From Hemileia vastatrix (lineage: Eukaryota; Basidiomycota; Pucciniomycetes; Pucciniales; Zaghouaniaceae): a DNA stretch of 64,000 bases. Below, in pieces: positions 46,448 through 56,821 of the stretch (position 1 is its first letter; every line of letters begins with the position of its first letter). The notes beneath the pieces were generated by a model that was given only the letters and a program-made list of their open reading frames with translations, was not told where the DNA came from and searched no databases. A program made the translations under genes and the position numbers. Location: positions 17,738,683-17,802,682 of the forward strand of contig JASXTE010000002.1 in NCBI GenBank assembly GCA_030280995.1. Reading direction: 5' to 3'.

Positions 46448-48940
46448 TCAATCTTCTTCATGCCTAGTGCCTCTGGGATAAAACCTCTTCACTTGGTCTG
46501 CAGCCACCCTCTTTTTCAAGACTGCACCATCCAACTCTTACAAAACATAAGAACCTCCAGACGCCTGAGATCTGACTCTTTAAGGTCCATTCCATCTGTC
46601 AGCAAACATTTTCCCCCACTGACTCTCCAAACTTCTATTATACACCAAAACCAAACAACCAGGTTTCAAGCGATTCCTGAGTCTATGAGCCAACTTCTTG
46701 TCCCAGTATCTGACTGATTGGTTCCTAATCTTCATCATTCTAGAGTATGCCTTCTCCTGACATTCCTCTCTACATTCCAACTGTTGCATCCTGGCACAGA
46801 GCAAATCTTCTGTTGAGTGCACGTCATCCCAATCAATTCCAAGATAAGAGACAGCTTCCAAGTCCACTGGTAGAACGGCTTTCTGACCAAACATTAACTC
46901 ATAAGGAGAATAGCCAGTTTTCCTCTTCACAGTGACCCTATCAGCAAATAACACCAAGGGTAAATAATCCCTCCACTTTTCAGCACTATCTCCGCACATA
47001 TTCACCAAAGGATTCTTGATAACTTGATGGCCTCTTTCAACCATGCCTTCAGCTTCAGGATAATACGGTGTAGCCACTCTAACTTTAGAACCAACACTAG
47101 CCACAGCTTCTTTAAATTCGGCACCAAACTCTGGCCTTCCATCAACAGTCACCAACTTCATCAACCCATACCTATAAATCCACTCCTTCTTCAAAAACTC
47201 TGCCACATTCTTGGCAGCCAAATTAACCAGAGGCACTTCCTCAACCCAACCAGACAAATCATCCCTAGAAACAATCAAGTATTTATACCTGCCCTCTTTT
47301 ATATGGACAGCATCCAGACTGACTCTTCCAAAAACAGTTGATTCTCCAGTAGCACGGCCCACCTCTTTAGGTTTCAAGTGACTTCTTCTTTGACATTCTT
47401 CACAAGATTGAACCCAACCCTGCACAGCCAACTTCATACCTGGCCACCAAAATCTGTCTGCTACTCTTCTATAAGTCTCCTCAAAGCCTCTATGACCAAG
47501 GTCTTCATTAAAAGACTTCAAAACCAATTCTTGACCCTTCTTCTGAGTCACCACCACTTGAGGGTTTGGATGTCTCCTCCTCATCAACCGCCTTCCTGAC
47601 ACATAGAGTCCAGGAGTCTTCTTCTTGATTGCCGACCAAGTATCATCATCACAACTATCTGGCCTCTCCAAGGTCAACAGATATTCCACCAAAATAAAAT
47701 AAAACCCAGACTGACCCCAGGTCTCATCTTCAAAATCCAACAAAACAACATCCAAGGGTACATTTCTGTCACCAAAATCACCAGTATGAACATGAGCCAA
47801 TTGAGCAGCCCAACCAGGACACCAATCCTTAAAGTTTGGCTCGTCATTCTCTTTCCACTGAACCTTGTAAGAATCCAGTTCACTAACAAAAACACCCTTT
47901 TCCAATTTTGAGCTGTCCCAAACAACAACTCCATCTTCATCAACAAAAACATCCTGATCACCAGAATCAGGATCAGATCCAGCCAGTTTAGCCTCTTGGG
48001 GGAGGTCAGAAAAATCTTCAGCACCCTTTGTGCTGGCCCTAACCACTGGAACATCCTCATCAAATTCTTCAGCCTCAGAATCTTCGTCTGTAGGTGGCCT
48101 CCTTGATAATCCATCAGGCATAGTAAAAGTTTTACCTGGTTTGTGTACCAGGTCAAAAGGAAAATGTTGAATAAATGCCACCCACCTAGTCATTGGAGCA
48201 TTTGGAAGACTAGGTGTATTGATCATCTGAACCAAAGATTTTGCATCCACCTGCAGCTCAAAATGCTGCCCCCACAAAACCGTCTGTAGCTTCTTTAAAA
48301 TTTTAGATACGGCACACAATTCCAACTTAGGTTGAGAATACCTAGATTCCACCTCATTAAACACCACAGACTCATATCTTACTGGCCTGACCCTCCCAGT
48401 CTTATCCTCCTGAGACAAAACAGCACCAGAAGCAATATAACTTGAGTCCACTGCCAGATAAATTTTTCCAGCACCAACACCATAATCCAACTTGTGAAGA
48501 ACAATATATTCACCAACAACCTTTTTCAACTTCTGAAAAGCCTCTTCACACTCTTCAGTCCATTCCCAATCTGCATCTTTTCTGGTCAACCTTCTTAAAG
48601 GTGAAGCCAACAACAAAAAATCCTTAATGAAAATCCTGACATATACACATACACCCAAAAATCCTCTGACTTCAGTAGTATTTTTAGGCCTTGGCCATGC
48701 CTGAATTTTATTAATCTTCTTCTTTGCCATAATCCTTCCCTCTTTACATACCACATGACCCAGAATTTCCAAATCAGGAACACAACAACAGAATTTTGAC
48801 CCTGAAATAGTCAAACCAGCCTCTTCAATCCTGAACAACACTCTCTCTAGAGTTATTGCATATTCCCACACAAACCTCCTTATTCCAGGGTTCTCCGATA
48901 ACACCTCATTACCATAATCAGTGGATGGTCCTTTAATTCA
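46448..48940 (-). pseudogene. Pol of G, C-terminal half: RT end, RNase H, integrase
   Basis: Same frame as the upstream RT segment, separated by the TGA at 48938-48940. It has the RT thumb (EILGHVVCKEGRI, GFLGVCVYVRIF), an RNase H region (YLAVDSSYIASGAVLSQ), and an integrase HHCC finger (HRGFEETYRRVADRFWWPG then CEECQRR). The core has aspartates in SLDAVH and VTVDGRPEF and the glutamate in EGMVERGH, then a C-terminal domain. TAA codons at 46580-46582 and 46538-46540 interrupt the last 44 codons before the natural stop at 46448-46450. The integrase core itself is intact. No chromodomain is seen. Confidence 0.9.
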
Positions 48941-50401
48941 ACCATCATCAATAAAAATACCAGCATGAGTAGGAACCTCATCCTGCAAAATCCAAGCCAT
49001 CTGTGCTTGATAAACTGCCACCAAATTACTTGCTCCTTGAGGCAACCTAGTGAGCTGAAATCTTCCCAAAAGAGTCTCAAAAGTTGTAAGAGGCCTTGAA
49101 TCCGTATGCAGTTCCCTCTCATCATAACCACCCATAATATCACCCAAACTATAACACACCCTTCCAGCAAAAGCTTCAACAAAATCCTCTGCACTTGGCG
49201 GCATACCAGCGTCCTTGATAGTGACTCTATTCAAGGCTCTAAGATCATGTAACACCCTCAACTTTCCATTCTGCTTTTTTACACAGAAAACCGGACTTGA
49301 GTAGCTGAAAGTCGATTGTTCGTATAACCCAGTCCTGACTCTTTCCCTAACAATCTCTACAAAATCCTCTCTAATAGCAGCTGGAATCGGAATAGGTTTG
49401 ATTTGCCAAGGTTCATGACAAACCACAGGAATCAAGTAGGGTTCCCCATAAGAGTGCTTCAATACACCCCTTTCCTCCTCAACAAACGCCACAGATTTTT
49501 CCCTTAGCACAATAAAGTGCATCAACAACTTCTTTTCTTCTTCAGACAACCACCCATCAGGACCAAAATTAACAACTTTCAACCTTTCCACAGTCACCCT
49601 AGCCGTCTCTATAAATTCTGGAGGATTCTTCACCAAAGGAGTACAGTACGGATCTCTCGACAAAGGTGGTCTCTTCAAAGGCCGATTCAAGCCCACAGGC
49701 ATAGGCTCATTGACAGGCCTAATCTTCTGCGCTACCTTCTTATACTTTGCCGCTCCACCTTCAACTTGAGGGATCTTCAGGAATTCTTCACCACCAGACC
49801 TGGAACAAAAGCCAAGGGTTTCCCCATTGCTCACATGTGTGGCCAAGGTAATGTTTTTGAAAGGTGTAGAAGAAACCCTAGCAGTGCACAATTGGGAGGA
49901 CTTACTTTTACACCCCAATCTCACCACTCCAAAACTTTTCCGCAATTCCACATCTTCATCCTCACTTCCAACTTCCAAATCTTCAAATCTTGATTCATCT
50001 TCTGAATCACACCTTATAAAGTTTTGCAGTTTATCCTCATGCTGGAAGCCCAAAAATAGATCTTGATGATCTTCTCTCTTCACAATTTTCTGCAGTTTAA
50101 CCTCATGCTGGAGGCCCAAAAATAGATCTTTACAATCTTCACAAAAATATTTTGCATCTTCTTTCTTCATTATCTTCAGATTCTTTTCTTGATTTTCATG
50201 AATTATCTTGAAATTTTTATCTTCTTTTCTTGAGTTTTCTTCTGACCTACAAAAATAACCAGGGGTTTCCCCAATGCTCACAGGTGTGGCCCAGGTAATG
50301 TTTTTGAAAGGTGTAGAAGAAACCCTAGCAGTGCACAATTGGGAGGACTTACTTTTAGACCCCAATCTCACCGCCCCAAAACTTTTCCGCATATCTTTCA
50401 A
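48938..50401 (-). pseudogene. Pol of G, N-terminal half: linker with duplications and RT palm
   Basis: The first about 230 codons are a Lys/Asp-rich linker. In it the segment RKSFGxVRLGxKSKSSQLCTA occurs twice (DNA copies about 49813-49947 and 50261-50392), and a shorter unit with DLFLGxQHE is also doubled. The reverse transcriptase follows: PIPAAIREDFVEIVRERV, SPVFCVKKQNGKLRVLHDLRALN, LPQGASN and the catalytic FIDD near 48945, after which the frame hits TGA. The duplications lie between protease and RT and are not known RT parts. Confidence 0.88.
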
Positions 50402-51194
50402 TAAAGATATATAACCAATCTTCTTCTTTGAACTTGAATTTAAAATAATTAAGAATCTTGAGAGAGAACAGAGACTTGATAAAAAACTTGATGAATACTT
50501 TCAGAGAAGAGAAACATTAAAAAGAGAAAGTTGAAAATCCACTTGGTATATCTCCAAGGGAGCTGACCTACTACAACCTGGGATTTCCTCATCTTGGGGA
50601 GAGGTTGTAGCACTAGGGTGATCAGCCCTTATTACTCTAAAAAAGACAGACTCTCAATAGAGCCTGAGCCACACTCCAAAAAACCAGAGGCAGTACCCAC
50701 TTCCTTCCTTCTCCTGCAGCAGTCCATGCACTGGCACATTGAAGATAAACCAGGCCTGGTCTCCCAACCATCCTCTCCAGGGGATGATAACCTCATGTAA
50801 AGCCTCCTTTTGTCTTCACCAGTCAACTCCAAACTGATTCCCAAATCAAATTTATAATCAATTCTTGCCTGAAAATCCATCAAGAATGGCCCACCCAAAA
50901 CTGCTTTTACATTACCTTTAGCAATGTAAAATGAACCTTCCCTTAGGCTCCTCCAACATCTAACTTCACAAAATCTGAAGTTCCAACCAATTCAGTGACA
51001 TGGCCACCAATCCCTCTCAAATTCCCACCAATACCAGTTTTGATGGGGAGGCCCATATGAGTTGCCTCAAACAAAGAAATCAGGTTTATCTGAGAACCTG
51101 AATACACCAATGCCCTTGCCTCCCTGCCATTCAGAGTGACATTGACATATCCCAGAGGATCAGAAAAATGAGTTTCCAACCCCTCACCAAACTT
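50402..51194 (-). pseudogene. Protease region of G, catalytic Asp lost
   Basis: Continuous in frame with gag after its TAA. It begins KFGEGLETHFSDPLGYVNV and reaches the retropepsin motif, which reads ALVYSGSQINLIS: Tyr (codon 51102-51104) stands where the catalytic Asp should be. A stop at 50943 and a frameshift near 50900-50943 precede the block GGPFLMDFQARIDYKFD (from 50898), the usual protease C-part. Bases 50402-50631 have no long frame. A missing Asp means no self-processing by this copy. Confidence 0.8.
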
Positions 51195-53012
51195 TTAAGC
51201 AGAATCATAAATGTATTCCACCTCCCCAGAAGAAACCCTTCTCCTGGTCAACAACTTTTTCTGCCTATCAGCCAACCCTGGACTGATAGCATACCATTCC
51301 CCATAAGATAGTGAAACTTGACCCTGATTCATCCTTTCCAGGACAGAGTCCATAACATTAAATTGACCAGACACTACTGGCCTCTCAAAGTGAGCTCTTT
51401 GCTTCACCACCTTGGTCCTAGAAGCTTCTTGAGGACCAGCACCACCAACAGATTTACCATTAACAGGAACCAAACCAGATCCCTCACCAGAGCCTCTGAC
51501 TCCAACAGGCTTTGGCAATGAAGCCATAGGGACATCCTCCTCAGAGTCAGAATCCACTTCCATTGGCATTGGCTCACCATTCATATCCAATGCACCAAAA
51601 ATAGGGGCACCCATATCAGCCATACCCTTCTGCATCTTGTACAGCTCCTCTTTGCTGTACCTCTTCCTAGCTGCACTCGGCTTAGGATCCACCTTTGAAG
51701 CATTTGGCTTTGATTGGGCCTGAGAACTGCTCTTAGGCCTTCCCACCTTTCCTGCTTCCACATCATAAACACCAGCCAAGCATTCACCACTTGACTGTCC
51801 ACCACAAGAATACAACTCCAAACCACCAAAGGAAGTAGAAAAAGAGACCTTATTGACCTCCTTCCCCTTTCCCTTGATGTCCTCATCTACCTTAACAGAA
51901 GACTTCCCTTGATCAGGAATCTCCTCAAACCTTGGCCTCCTTTGATTGAGACCACCCCTTCTCCTGACCAAATCCACAGGAGCCTGCCCCTCACTGGGCT
52001 TCACAAAAGAACTGTCAGGGAACTTAAAAACCCTGCCATCAAACTCCACTTTTCCTTCAGACACATCTCTGTTCAGTGCCCAACAATCATTGGACCTGTG
52101 CCCCCTCCTACTGCAATAAGAGCAAACCCAAGGATCACTCCTTCCAGCCCCCCTTTCAAACTCTCTGGGCTGAGAAGGTGCTTTATTGACCTTCTTGGCC
52201 TCCTGAACAAAAATGTGCAGCTGATTTGTAAGATCAGCCAACTGCTCCACCATTGGGTCCCTCTCCTGTTTGGGAACCTTCACCAAATTCTTCTCCTCCT
52301 TCTTCTCCCTAACTTCCTCTTCAGCCAAAACCTCACTTACTTTGCTGACATACTTGGCACACCCCTCCTGATAGGTGTCCACAGCCAATAACTTCAAATG
52401 GGCCTCAACAGCCTCATTCACCTTATCCAAGGCAGGCAACTTCTGGTCCCCATTAGAAAGAGTCTTCATCAATTCCTTTCTTGACAACTCCTTCAACACA
52501 TCCATCCTGACATCTCTAGCCAGGACAGACCAAAAGACATCCTTGGCAGCATTTTCATGAGCCAGCTCCTCCACTTCCACCAAATATTCCACCACAGGAT
52601 CAAACTGTAGCAGAAACTTCCTGTAACTATGCAAGTTACCAACACCACCATAAGATTGCCATTCACTGAAAACCTTGTTCAGATCCACCATAGTGAACCT
52701 GACACCCCATCTATCCACCATTTCCCTACACAACAATTTCCAATCCCTCTTCTTGTAGCCAGACATGGCCACAATCTCCTTCTCCACTGACCTATCCCCA
52801 ATGAAGAAGATAATCTGCTTCACCATGTCCAGGTAGGAAGCACCATCCACTCCAGCAGCAGTTTCATACTTCTCTAGAAACCAATTGACATCCTCCCCAT
52901 TAAACTTGGTACCATCCCAAGTTTTAATCCTCACACACTCCCTAACCATCACAGAAGGAGGACCATCCCCCCCACTGACAGTCACCACAGGAATAGAGGA
53001 ACCAGAAGCCAT
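51195..53012 (-). CDS. Gag of G (605 aa, intact)
   Basis: Uninterrupted. I take the ATG at 53012 (MASGSSIPVV), near the primer-binding site; an alternative start seven codons upstream exists. The capsid-like region with WDGTKFNGEDVNWFLEKYE lies at about residues 35-200. A Lys/Glu-rich coiled segment follows, then a CCHC zinc knuckle CSYCSRRGHRSNDC (about 300-313) that would bind RNA. The C-terminal half is rich in Ser/Pro and acidic residues. The protein forms the virus-like particle in Ty3/Gypsy elements. It ends with TAA in the same frame as protease, so either stop read-through or a single mutation separates them. Confidence 0.9.
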   Translation of the reverse strand: MASGSSIPVVTVSGGDGPPSVMVRECVRIKTWDGTKFNGEDVNWFLEKYETAAGVDGASYLDMVKQIIFFIGDRSVEKEIVAMSGYKKRDWKLLCREMVDRWGVRFTMVDLNKVFSEWQSYGGVGNLHSYRKFLLQFDPVVEYLVEVEELAHENAAKDVFWSVLARDVRMDVLKELSRKELMKTLSNGDQKLPALDKVNEAVEAHLKLLAVDTYQEGCAKYVSKVSEVLAEEEVREKKEEKNLVKVPKQERDPMVEQLADLTNQLHIFVQEAKKVNKAPSQPREFERGAGRSDPWVCSYCSRRGHRSNDCWALNRDVSEGKVEFDGRVFKFPDSSFVKPSEGQAPVDLVRRRGGLNQRRPRFEEIPDQGKSSVKVDEDIKGKGKEVNKVSFSTSFGGLELYSCGGQSSGECLAGVYDVEAGKVGRPKSSSQAQSKPNASKVDPKPSAARKRYSKEELYKMQKGMADMGAPIFGALDMNGEPMPMEVDSDSEEDVPMASLPKPVGVRGSGEGSGLVPVNGKSVGGAGPQEASRTKVVKQRAHFERPVVSGQFNVMDSVLERMNQGQVSLSYGEWYAISPGLADRQKKLLTRRRVSSGEVEYIYDSA

Positions 53013-53070
53013 TCCTCCAGTCCAAAACACCAAAAAGAGCCAACCAAAGAAAACAGAGATTCCAAAGAAC

Positions 53071-53103
53071 TAGCAAGTTCTACCCCACGTTGGGCGCCAG
53101 AAA
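53071..53103 (-). other. Primer-binding site of G
   Basis: On the minus strand the LTR end ...CTACA is followed by TTTC and TGGCGCCCAACGTGGGG, a classical TGGCGCC-type tRNA primer site. It fixes the direction of G. Confidence 0.8.
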
Positions 53104-54196
53104 TGTAGACAATCCTATAGTACTAGCTATAGGCCTTGACCAAGGGAGTTGGAGAAAAACCAGAGAGAAAATCCCCTGTCCCTTTAGAAAAATAGAGTGA
53201 GATTTACTTGCTAAAGTAAGTTGGTTCCTGTTTTGCTAAAGCTCCTTTTTAACACACTTGACTGCTTGATGAGCCAAGAAAGTAGTCACCAGATAGACTA
53301 CCAGACCAAAGAACTGAAATGTAGAACAAAGTCCACACCAGAGACAGCAAAGATACTTGATGTAGGCTTCAAATCCACACCAGAGACAGCAATAATACTT
53401 GCTATAGCTTGCAAGACTATAACAGAGAAAACAGTTGCCAAAGTTAAGTAAAATGAAGAACTCACTGGCAAACAAACACAGCCAATTGTGGCCAGAAAAC
53501 AGTGAAAACTGAGTGAGGAACAATGATATCACCTCCGGATGGTTGTATGATGATTAAGGTTGCCCCAAACTGTCTTATTCACTATGTACACACAGACCAC
53601 TAACTAAGAGCCCATGCGCACCCACCAATCTGGCGCCTGTACCCTCCAAATTGCATAAAAAACCCTCCTGGAGCGCTCCCCAACCTCCTAAAACAGAGGC
53701 GGGCAGGCCGCTTGACGTCGGAGATGCCGCCTGAAGCGGCCTGGCCTCCCTGAAGCCAGAAAACCAACAAAAACCACTAATCTACTTAGAAAAATTAGCT
53801 ACAACTACTAAAACCTTTAAAACACGGAATTTCACTATAACAACATTGTGACATGAATTATAGAGAAAAATTAGCTCTATCCAATGGTACTAAGCACTTA
53901 ACCCCAAGACTTAAGGTTAGCCCGTAAAACACAAAAAACAAAATTAAACAGCAATCTTTTATAAATGAAAAATGAGGAAATGACCCCTTAAAACTCAGAA
54001 TATGAAAAATGTCTACAAGACATAAAATATAGAGAAAAACCAGGGCTACCCAATGATAGTACCCACATACCCGCAGACCCAATATCCACGGAATCAAACC
54101 AGAAAATACCCTATTCCTTAACAGATGTCAATTAAGACATGCACAAACCGCGCCAAATCACACAACAAAGGCCCCTGCCAATGTTGGAAGACCACA
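53104..54196 (-). repeat. 5' LTR of G
   Basis: 1093 bp, matched end to end with 41096-42188. Small differences (for example GAGATAAAA against GAGAGAAAA, AATATCC against AAGCTCC) give a rough few-percent divergence, older than B. Confidence 0.92.
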
Positions 54197-54229
54197 CCGG
54201 GATCAGAAATTATTAATTACACAAGATTC

Positions 54230-54259
54230 TTATCCACTAGCCCGAGGGCTAGTGGATAA
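54230..54259. promoter_or_regulatory. 30-bp subterminal palindrome of HB2
   Basis: TTATCCACTAGCCC and GGGCTAGTGGATAA form 14-bp perfect arms around GA. Same position and length as 9716-9745 in HB1. Confidence 0.7.
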
Positions 54260-54543
54260 GGAATCCATCATAATGCATTATTCTGCCTCTTATACACCAA
54301 TTTCTGTTCCTACTTCCTGATCCCAAACTCATCACATCCATGATGGATTTTTAAGAAATTCACATGACTTATAACTGCTGATGCCATCCTTTAGTCTCTC
54401 CTCACTCTATGCTACTTAATTTTGGTGGAAAACAACTTAGTTTTTTTTTCTATCTACACACCCCAACTGCACATTTGGCGGTGAATTCTCACTTCCCACT
54501 CATCACCTAAACCTTCTACCAACAATGTATACTACCAACAACA

Positions 54544-55698
54544 ATGAAGCGCCTCTCTACTAGAAAGCTACTTCACTCCACTATGAATGCTATTACTTTA
54601 CTTTTAGTTCTCTACTATAAATCTGACTCTGATTTGGAAGATACTTTAGCCTTTTTTTGTTTTCTTTCCAAAAACCGTTACCACATTGCTAGAAGGCCAA
54701 ATCTTTATCATGTTCCCCAATATGATATCCACTCTATTCTCAACATTCCTCAACTAAACTTCACTCAAATATTTAGAACTTCACCCAATTCTTTCTTCAA
54801 ACTTTATCAACTCATCTCTGAACATCCTATCTTTCATAACAATTCCCATAACAAACAGCATATTTCTGCCATTAAACTTGCAGTTGCACTATGTTGCTTT
54901 GGCTCAAATGGAAATGGTGCTTCTTTTTGATGTTTGGATAATCTCTTTAACATAGGATATGGTACCGTGATATTATACACCAAGCGCTGTATGATTGCTA
55001 TCCTTTCCCTCAAGTCTCAAACACTTGCTTGGCCAACTCCAGAACAGCAACTTGAATCCTCTCAAGTAATGCAAGCCAAAGGTTTCCCTGGCTGCGTAGG
55101 TTTTGTTGATGGCACAACTATACCTTTGAGTCAAAAGCCTGCTCATGATGGGAACCATTATTTTGATCACAAAAAAAGGTTTATTCAAAATCTTCTTTAA
55201 TTTCTTATCATTCATGAACTAACTTTTTATCTTCCTTCTAGATACTCTATTGCCATTCAACTTATATGTGATGTCAATAAAAAATTTATTGCTTTTCACA
55301 GTGGCTGCCCTGGATCATGTCATGACTCTTCCGTCTTCAAAAGAATGAGGATTTCTCAAACCCCATACTCATACTTTGACAAATCTCAGTACCTTCTTTC
55401 AGACTCAGCATATGCAAGTGAGAAGTACATTATACCTGCTTTCCATGGTGCAACCTTAGAAAATGACCCCAAAACTAAATTTAATTATCACCTTTCCCAA
55501 TAAAGAGTACGGATCAAACACGCTATAGGTTATTTAATGGGACAATTATCTAGTCTTTGGGAGTTCAGAATCCAATTTCAAAAAAAATTGGAGATCAAAA
55601 CTGCGAATCATTGGATCATGACTTGCGTTACACTCCACAATATCCTAGCTGATTTAAAGGATGAGTGGAATGATCTTTATGAAAAAGAGGATCCTTAA
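54544..55698 (+). pseudogene. HB2 DDE transposase
   Basis: The ATG at 54544 (MKRLSTRKLL) gives the longest N-terminus among the copies. Exon 1 ends at 55178, a 63-nt intron follows (55179-55241), and exon 2 runs 55242-55698. Motifs: FVDGTT (first Asp), CHDSS (second Asp), and Lys instead of Glu at the third catalytic position (AAA 55516-55518), as in HB1. Stops: TGA 54928-54930, TAA 55198-55200 within the intron, TAA 55501-55503. Its sequence across 54890-54900 is the empty site for B in HB1. The stops and the missing Glu make this copy inactive. Confidence 0.88.
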
Positions 55699-56821
55699 CC
55701 AGCACCGGCTCTCCCCTCCCTTGAATCACAAAACATTCAATCAACTGGCATACAGTCCATTATAATGCCAATCACTCTCCAACATTTCACTTCACAACAC
55801 TTTTAAAATTTTATTTTGGTGCTCTCCACATTTCCACTTTGTGTACTTTATTCAGTTTGTTTGGTATTTCTGTTTGATGAAATTCATTTTTTTTTAATTT
55901 ATGGTGTGGTCTTCCAACATTGGCAGACACCTTTTTTGCTCTGTTTGGCATTGTTTTGGTATGTCTTCATTGGCATTGGTTAAATAATTGAGTGTTTTTC
56001 TAGTTTTATTCAGTGAATATTGAGACTAAAAGTAATTGGGTACTACCATTGGATAGCCACGGTTTTTCTCTATATTTGATGTCTTGTTGATATTTTATAT
56101 ATTCCAAGTTTTAAGGGGTCATTTACTCATTTTTCATTTCTAAAAGATAGCTGTTTAATTTTGTTTTTTGTGTTTTAAGGGCTAAACTTAAGTCTTAGGG
56201 TTAATTGCTTAGTACCATTAAGTAGAGCTAATTTGGCTCTATATTTTATGTCACAATGTTGTCATAGCTTAATTTTGTGATTTAAGGGATTTAGTAGTCG
56301 CAGTGGATTTATCTAAGTATTTTGGGCTTTATTGGAGGTTTTTGGTGGCTTTCTGGCTTCAGGGTGATCCTGCTGCCTCTAGGTGGGCGGACCCCCTGCC
56401 TTGGTGCTAGAAGGCTGGGAAGCATTTCTCTTTTTTTTTGGATTGCTCATTGGTTTTCTTTCACCAGCTCAACATGAAATCACATATTTTGTCAGTGTTT
56501 TTTTTCATTCATCACTCATATCCTTTTCAACCTCTCCTCAAAAATCAGTCAAATATTTTCAATTCCTCTATTTCATTCCTCTACTTCTCATCTCATCTCT
56601 CCAGGTAAGTCATTTTTTTCTTATTTTTGTTTTTTTTTACTTGCTAATAGTTTATTTTTACTCTTTTTTTTTGTCCTTTTTTTTTCTTTTTTTTGTCCTG
56701 TAAGTGCTTTTTTTTGGTTTTCAAGGTTAGACTAATTTTTTTTTATGTTTTATCTTTTTTATCTTTTTTTTTACCCTCCATCATCCCCCTTTCCCCCATC
56801 CTTGTCTTTCTCCATACCCTC
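55699..56821. other. HB2 non-coding tail
   Basis: Close match to HB1 20449-21560, AT-rich then pyrimidine-rich, ending CCTTGTCTTTCTCCATACCCTC where D begins. No gene. Confidence 0.75.

Larger units (their letters stand above)
41096..54196 (-). mobile_element. G: 13.1-kb Ty3/Gypsy element with antisense cargo genes
   Basis: The LTRs are both 1093 bp (41096-42188 and 53104-54196), with a few percent differences and TG...CA ends. On the minus strand the order is 5' LTR, primer-binding site TGGCGCCCAACGTGGGG, gag, protease, RT, RNase H, integrase, a repeat-rich stretch, a purine tract and the 3' LTR. It is a different lineage from the chromoviruses: different gag, a CCHC knuckle, and no chromodomain seen. 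Between pol and the 3' LTR are two plus-strand genes with a Zn2Cys6 motif. Pol has at least three stops and a frameshift. Confidence 0.92.
41041..56821 (+). mobile_element. HB2: second PIF/Harbinger copy, split by G and cut by D
   Basis: The left end GGGGGTACCAATGTTCAGGG at 41041 matches HB1. G interrupts it after 41095 (TSD CCGG at 41092-41095 and 54197-54200). HB1 shows the empty site CCCAGGATCAG. HB2 resumes at 54201 and continues until D enters at 56822. It contains the subterminal palindrome, the transposase pseudogene and the same non-coding tail as HB1. Its right half must lie beyond D. Confidence 0.85.

Noticed and set aside
47024..48627. Plus-strand open frames opposite pol of G
   Set aside because: Low-quality composition and exact complement of conserved RT/integrase sequence, so they are shadows. 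The antisense genes at 42237-45179 differ because they lie outside pol and have an intron, a zinc cluster and a promoter.
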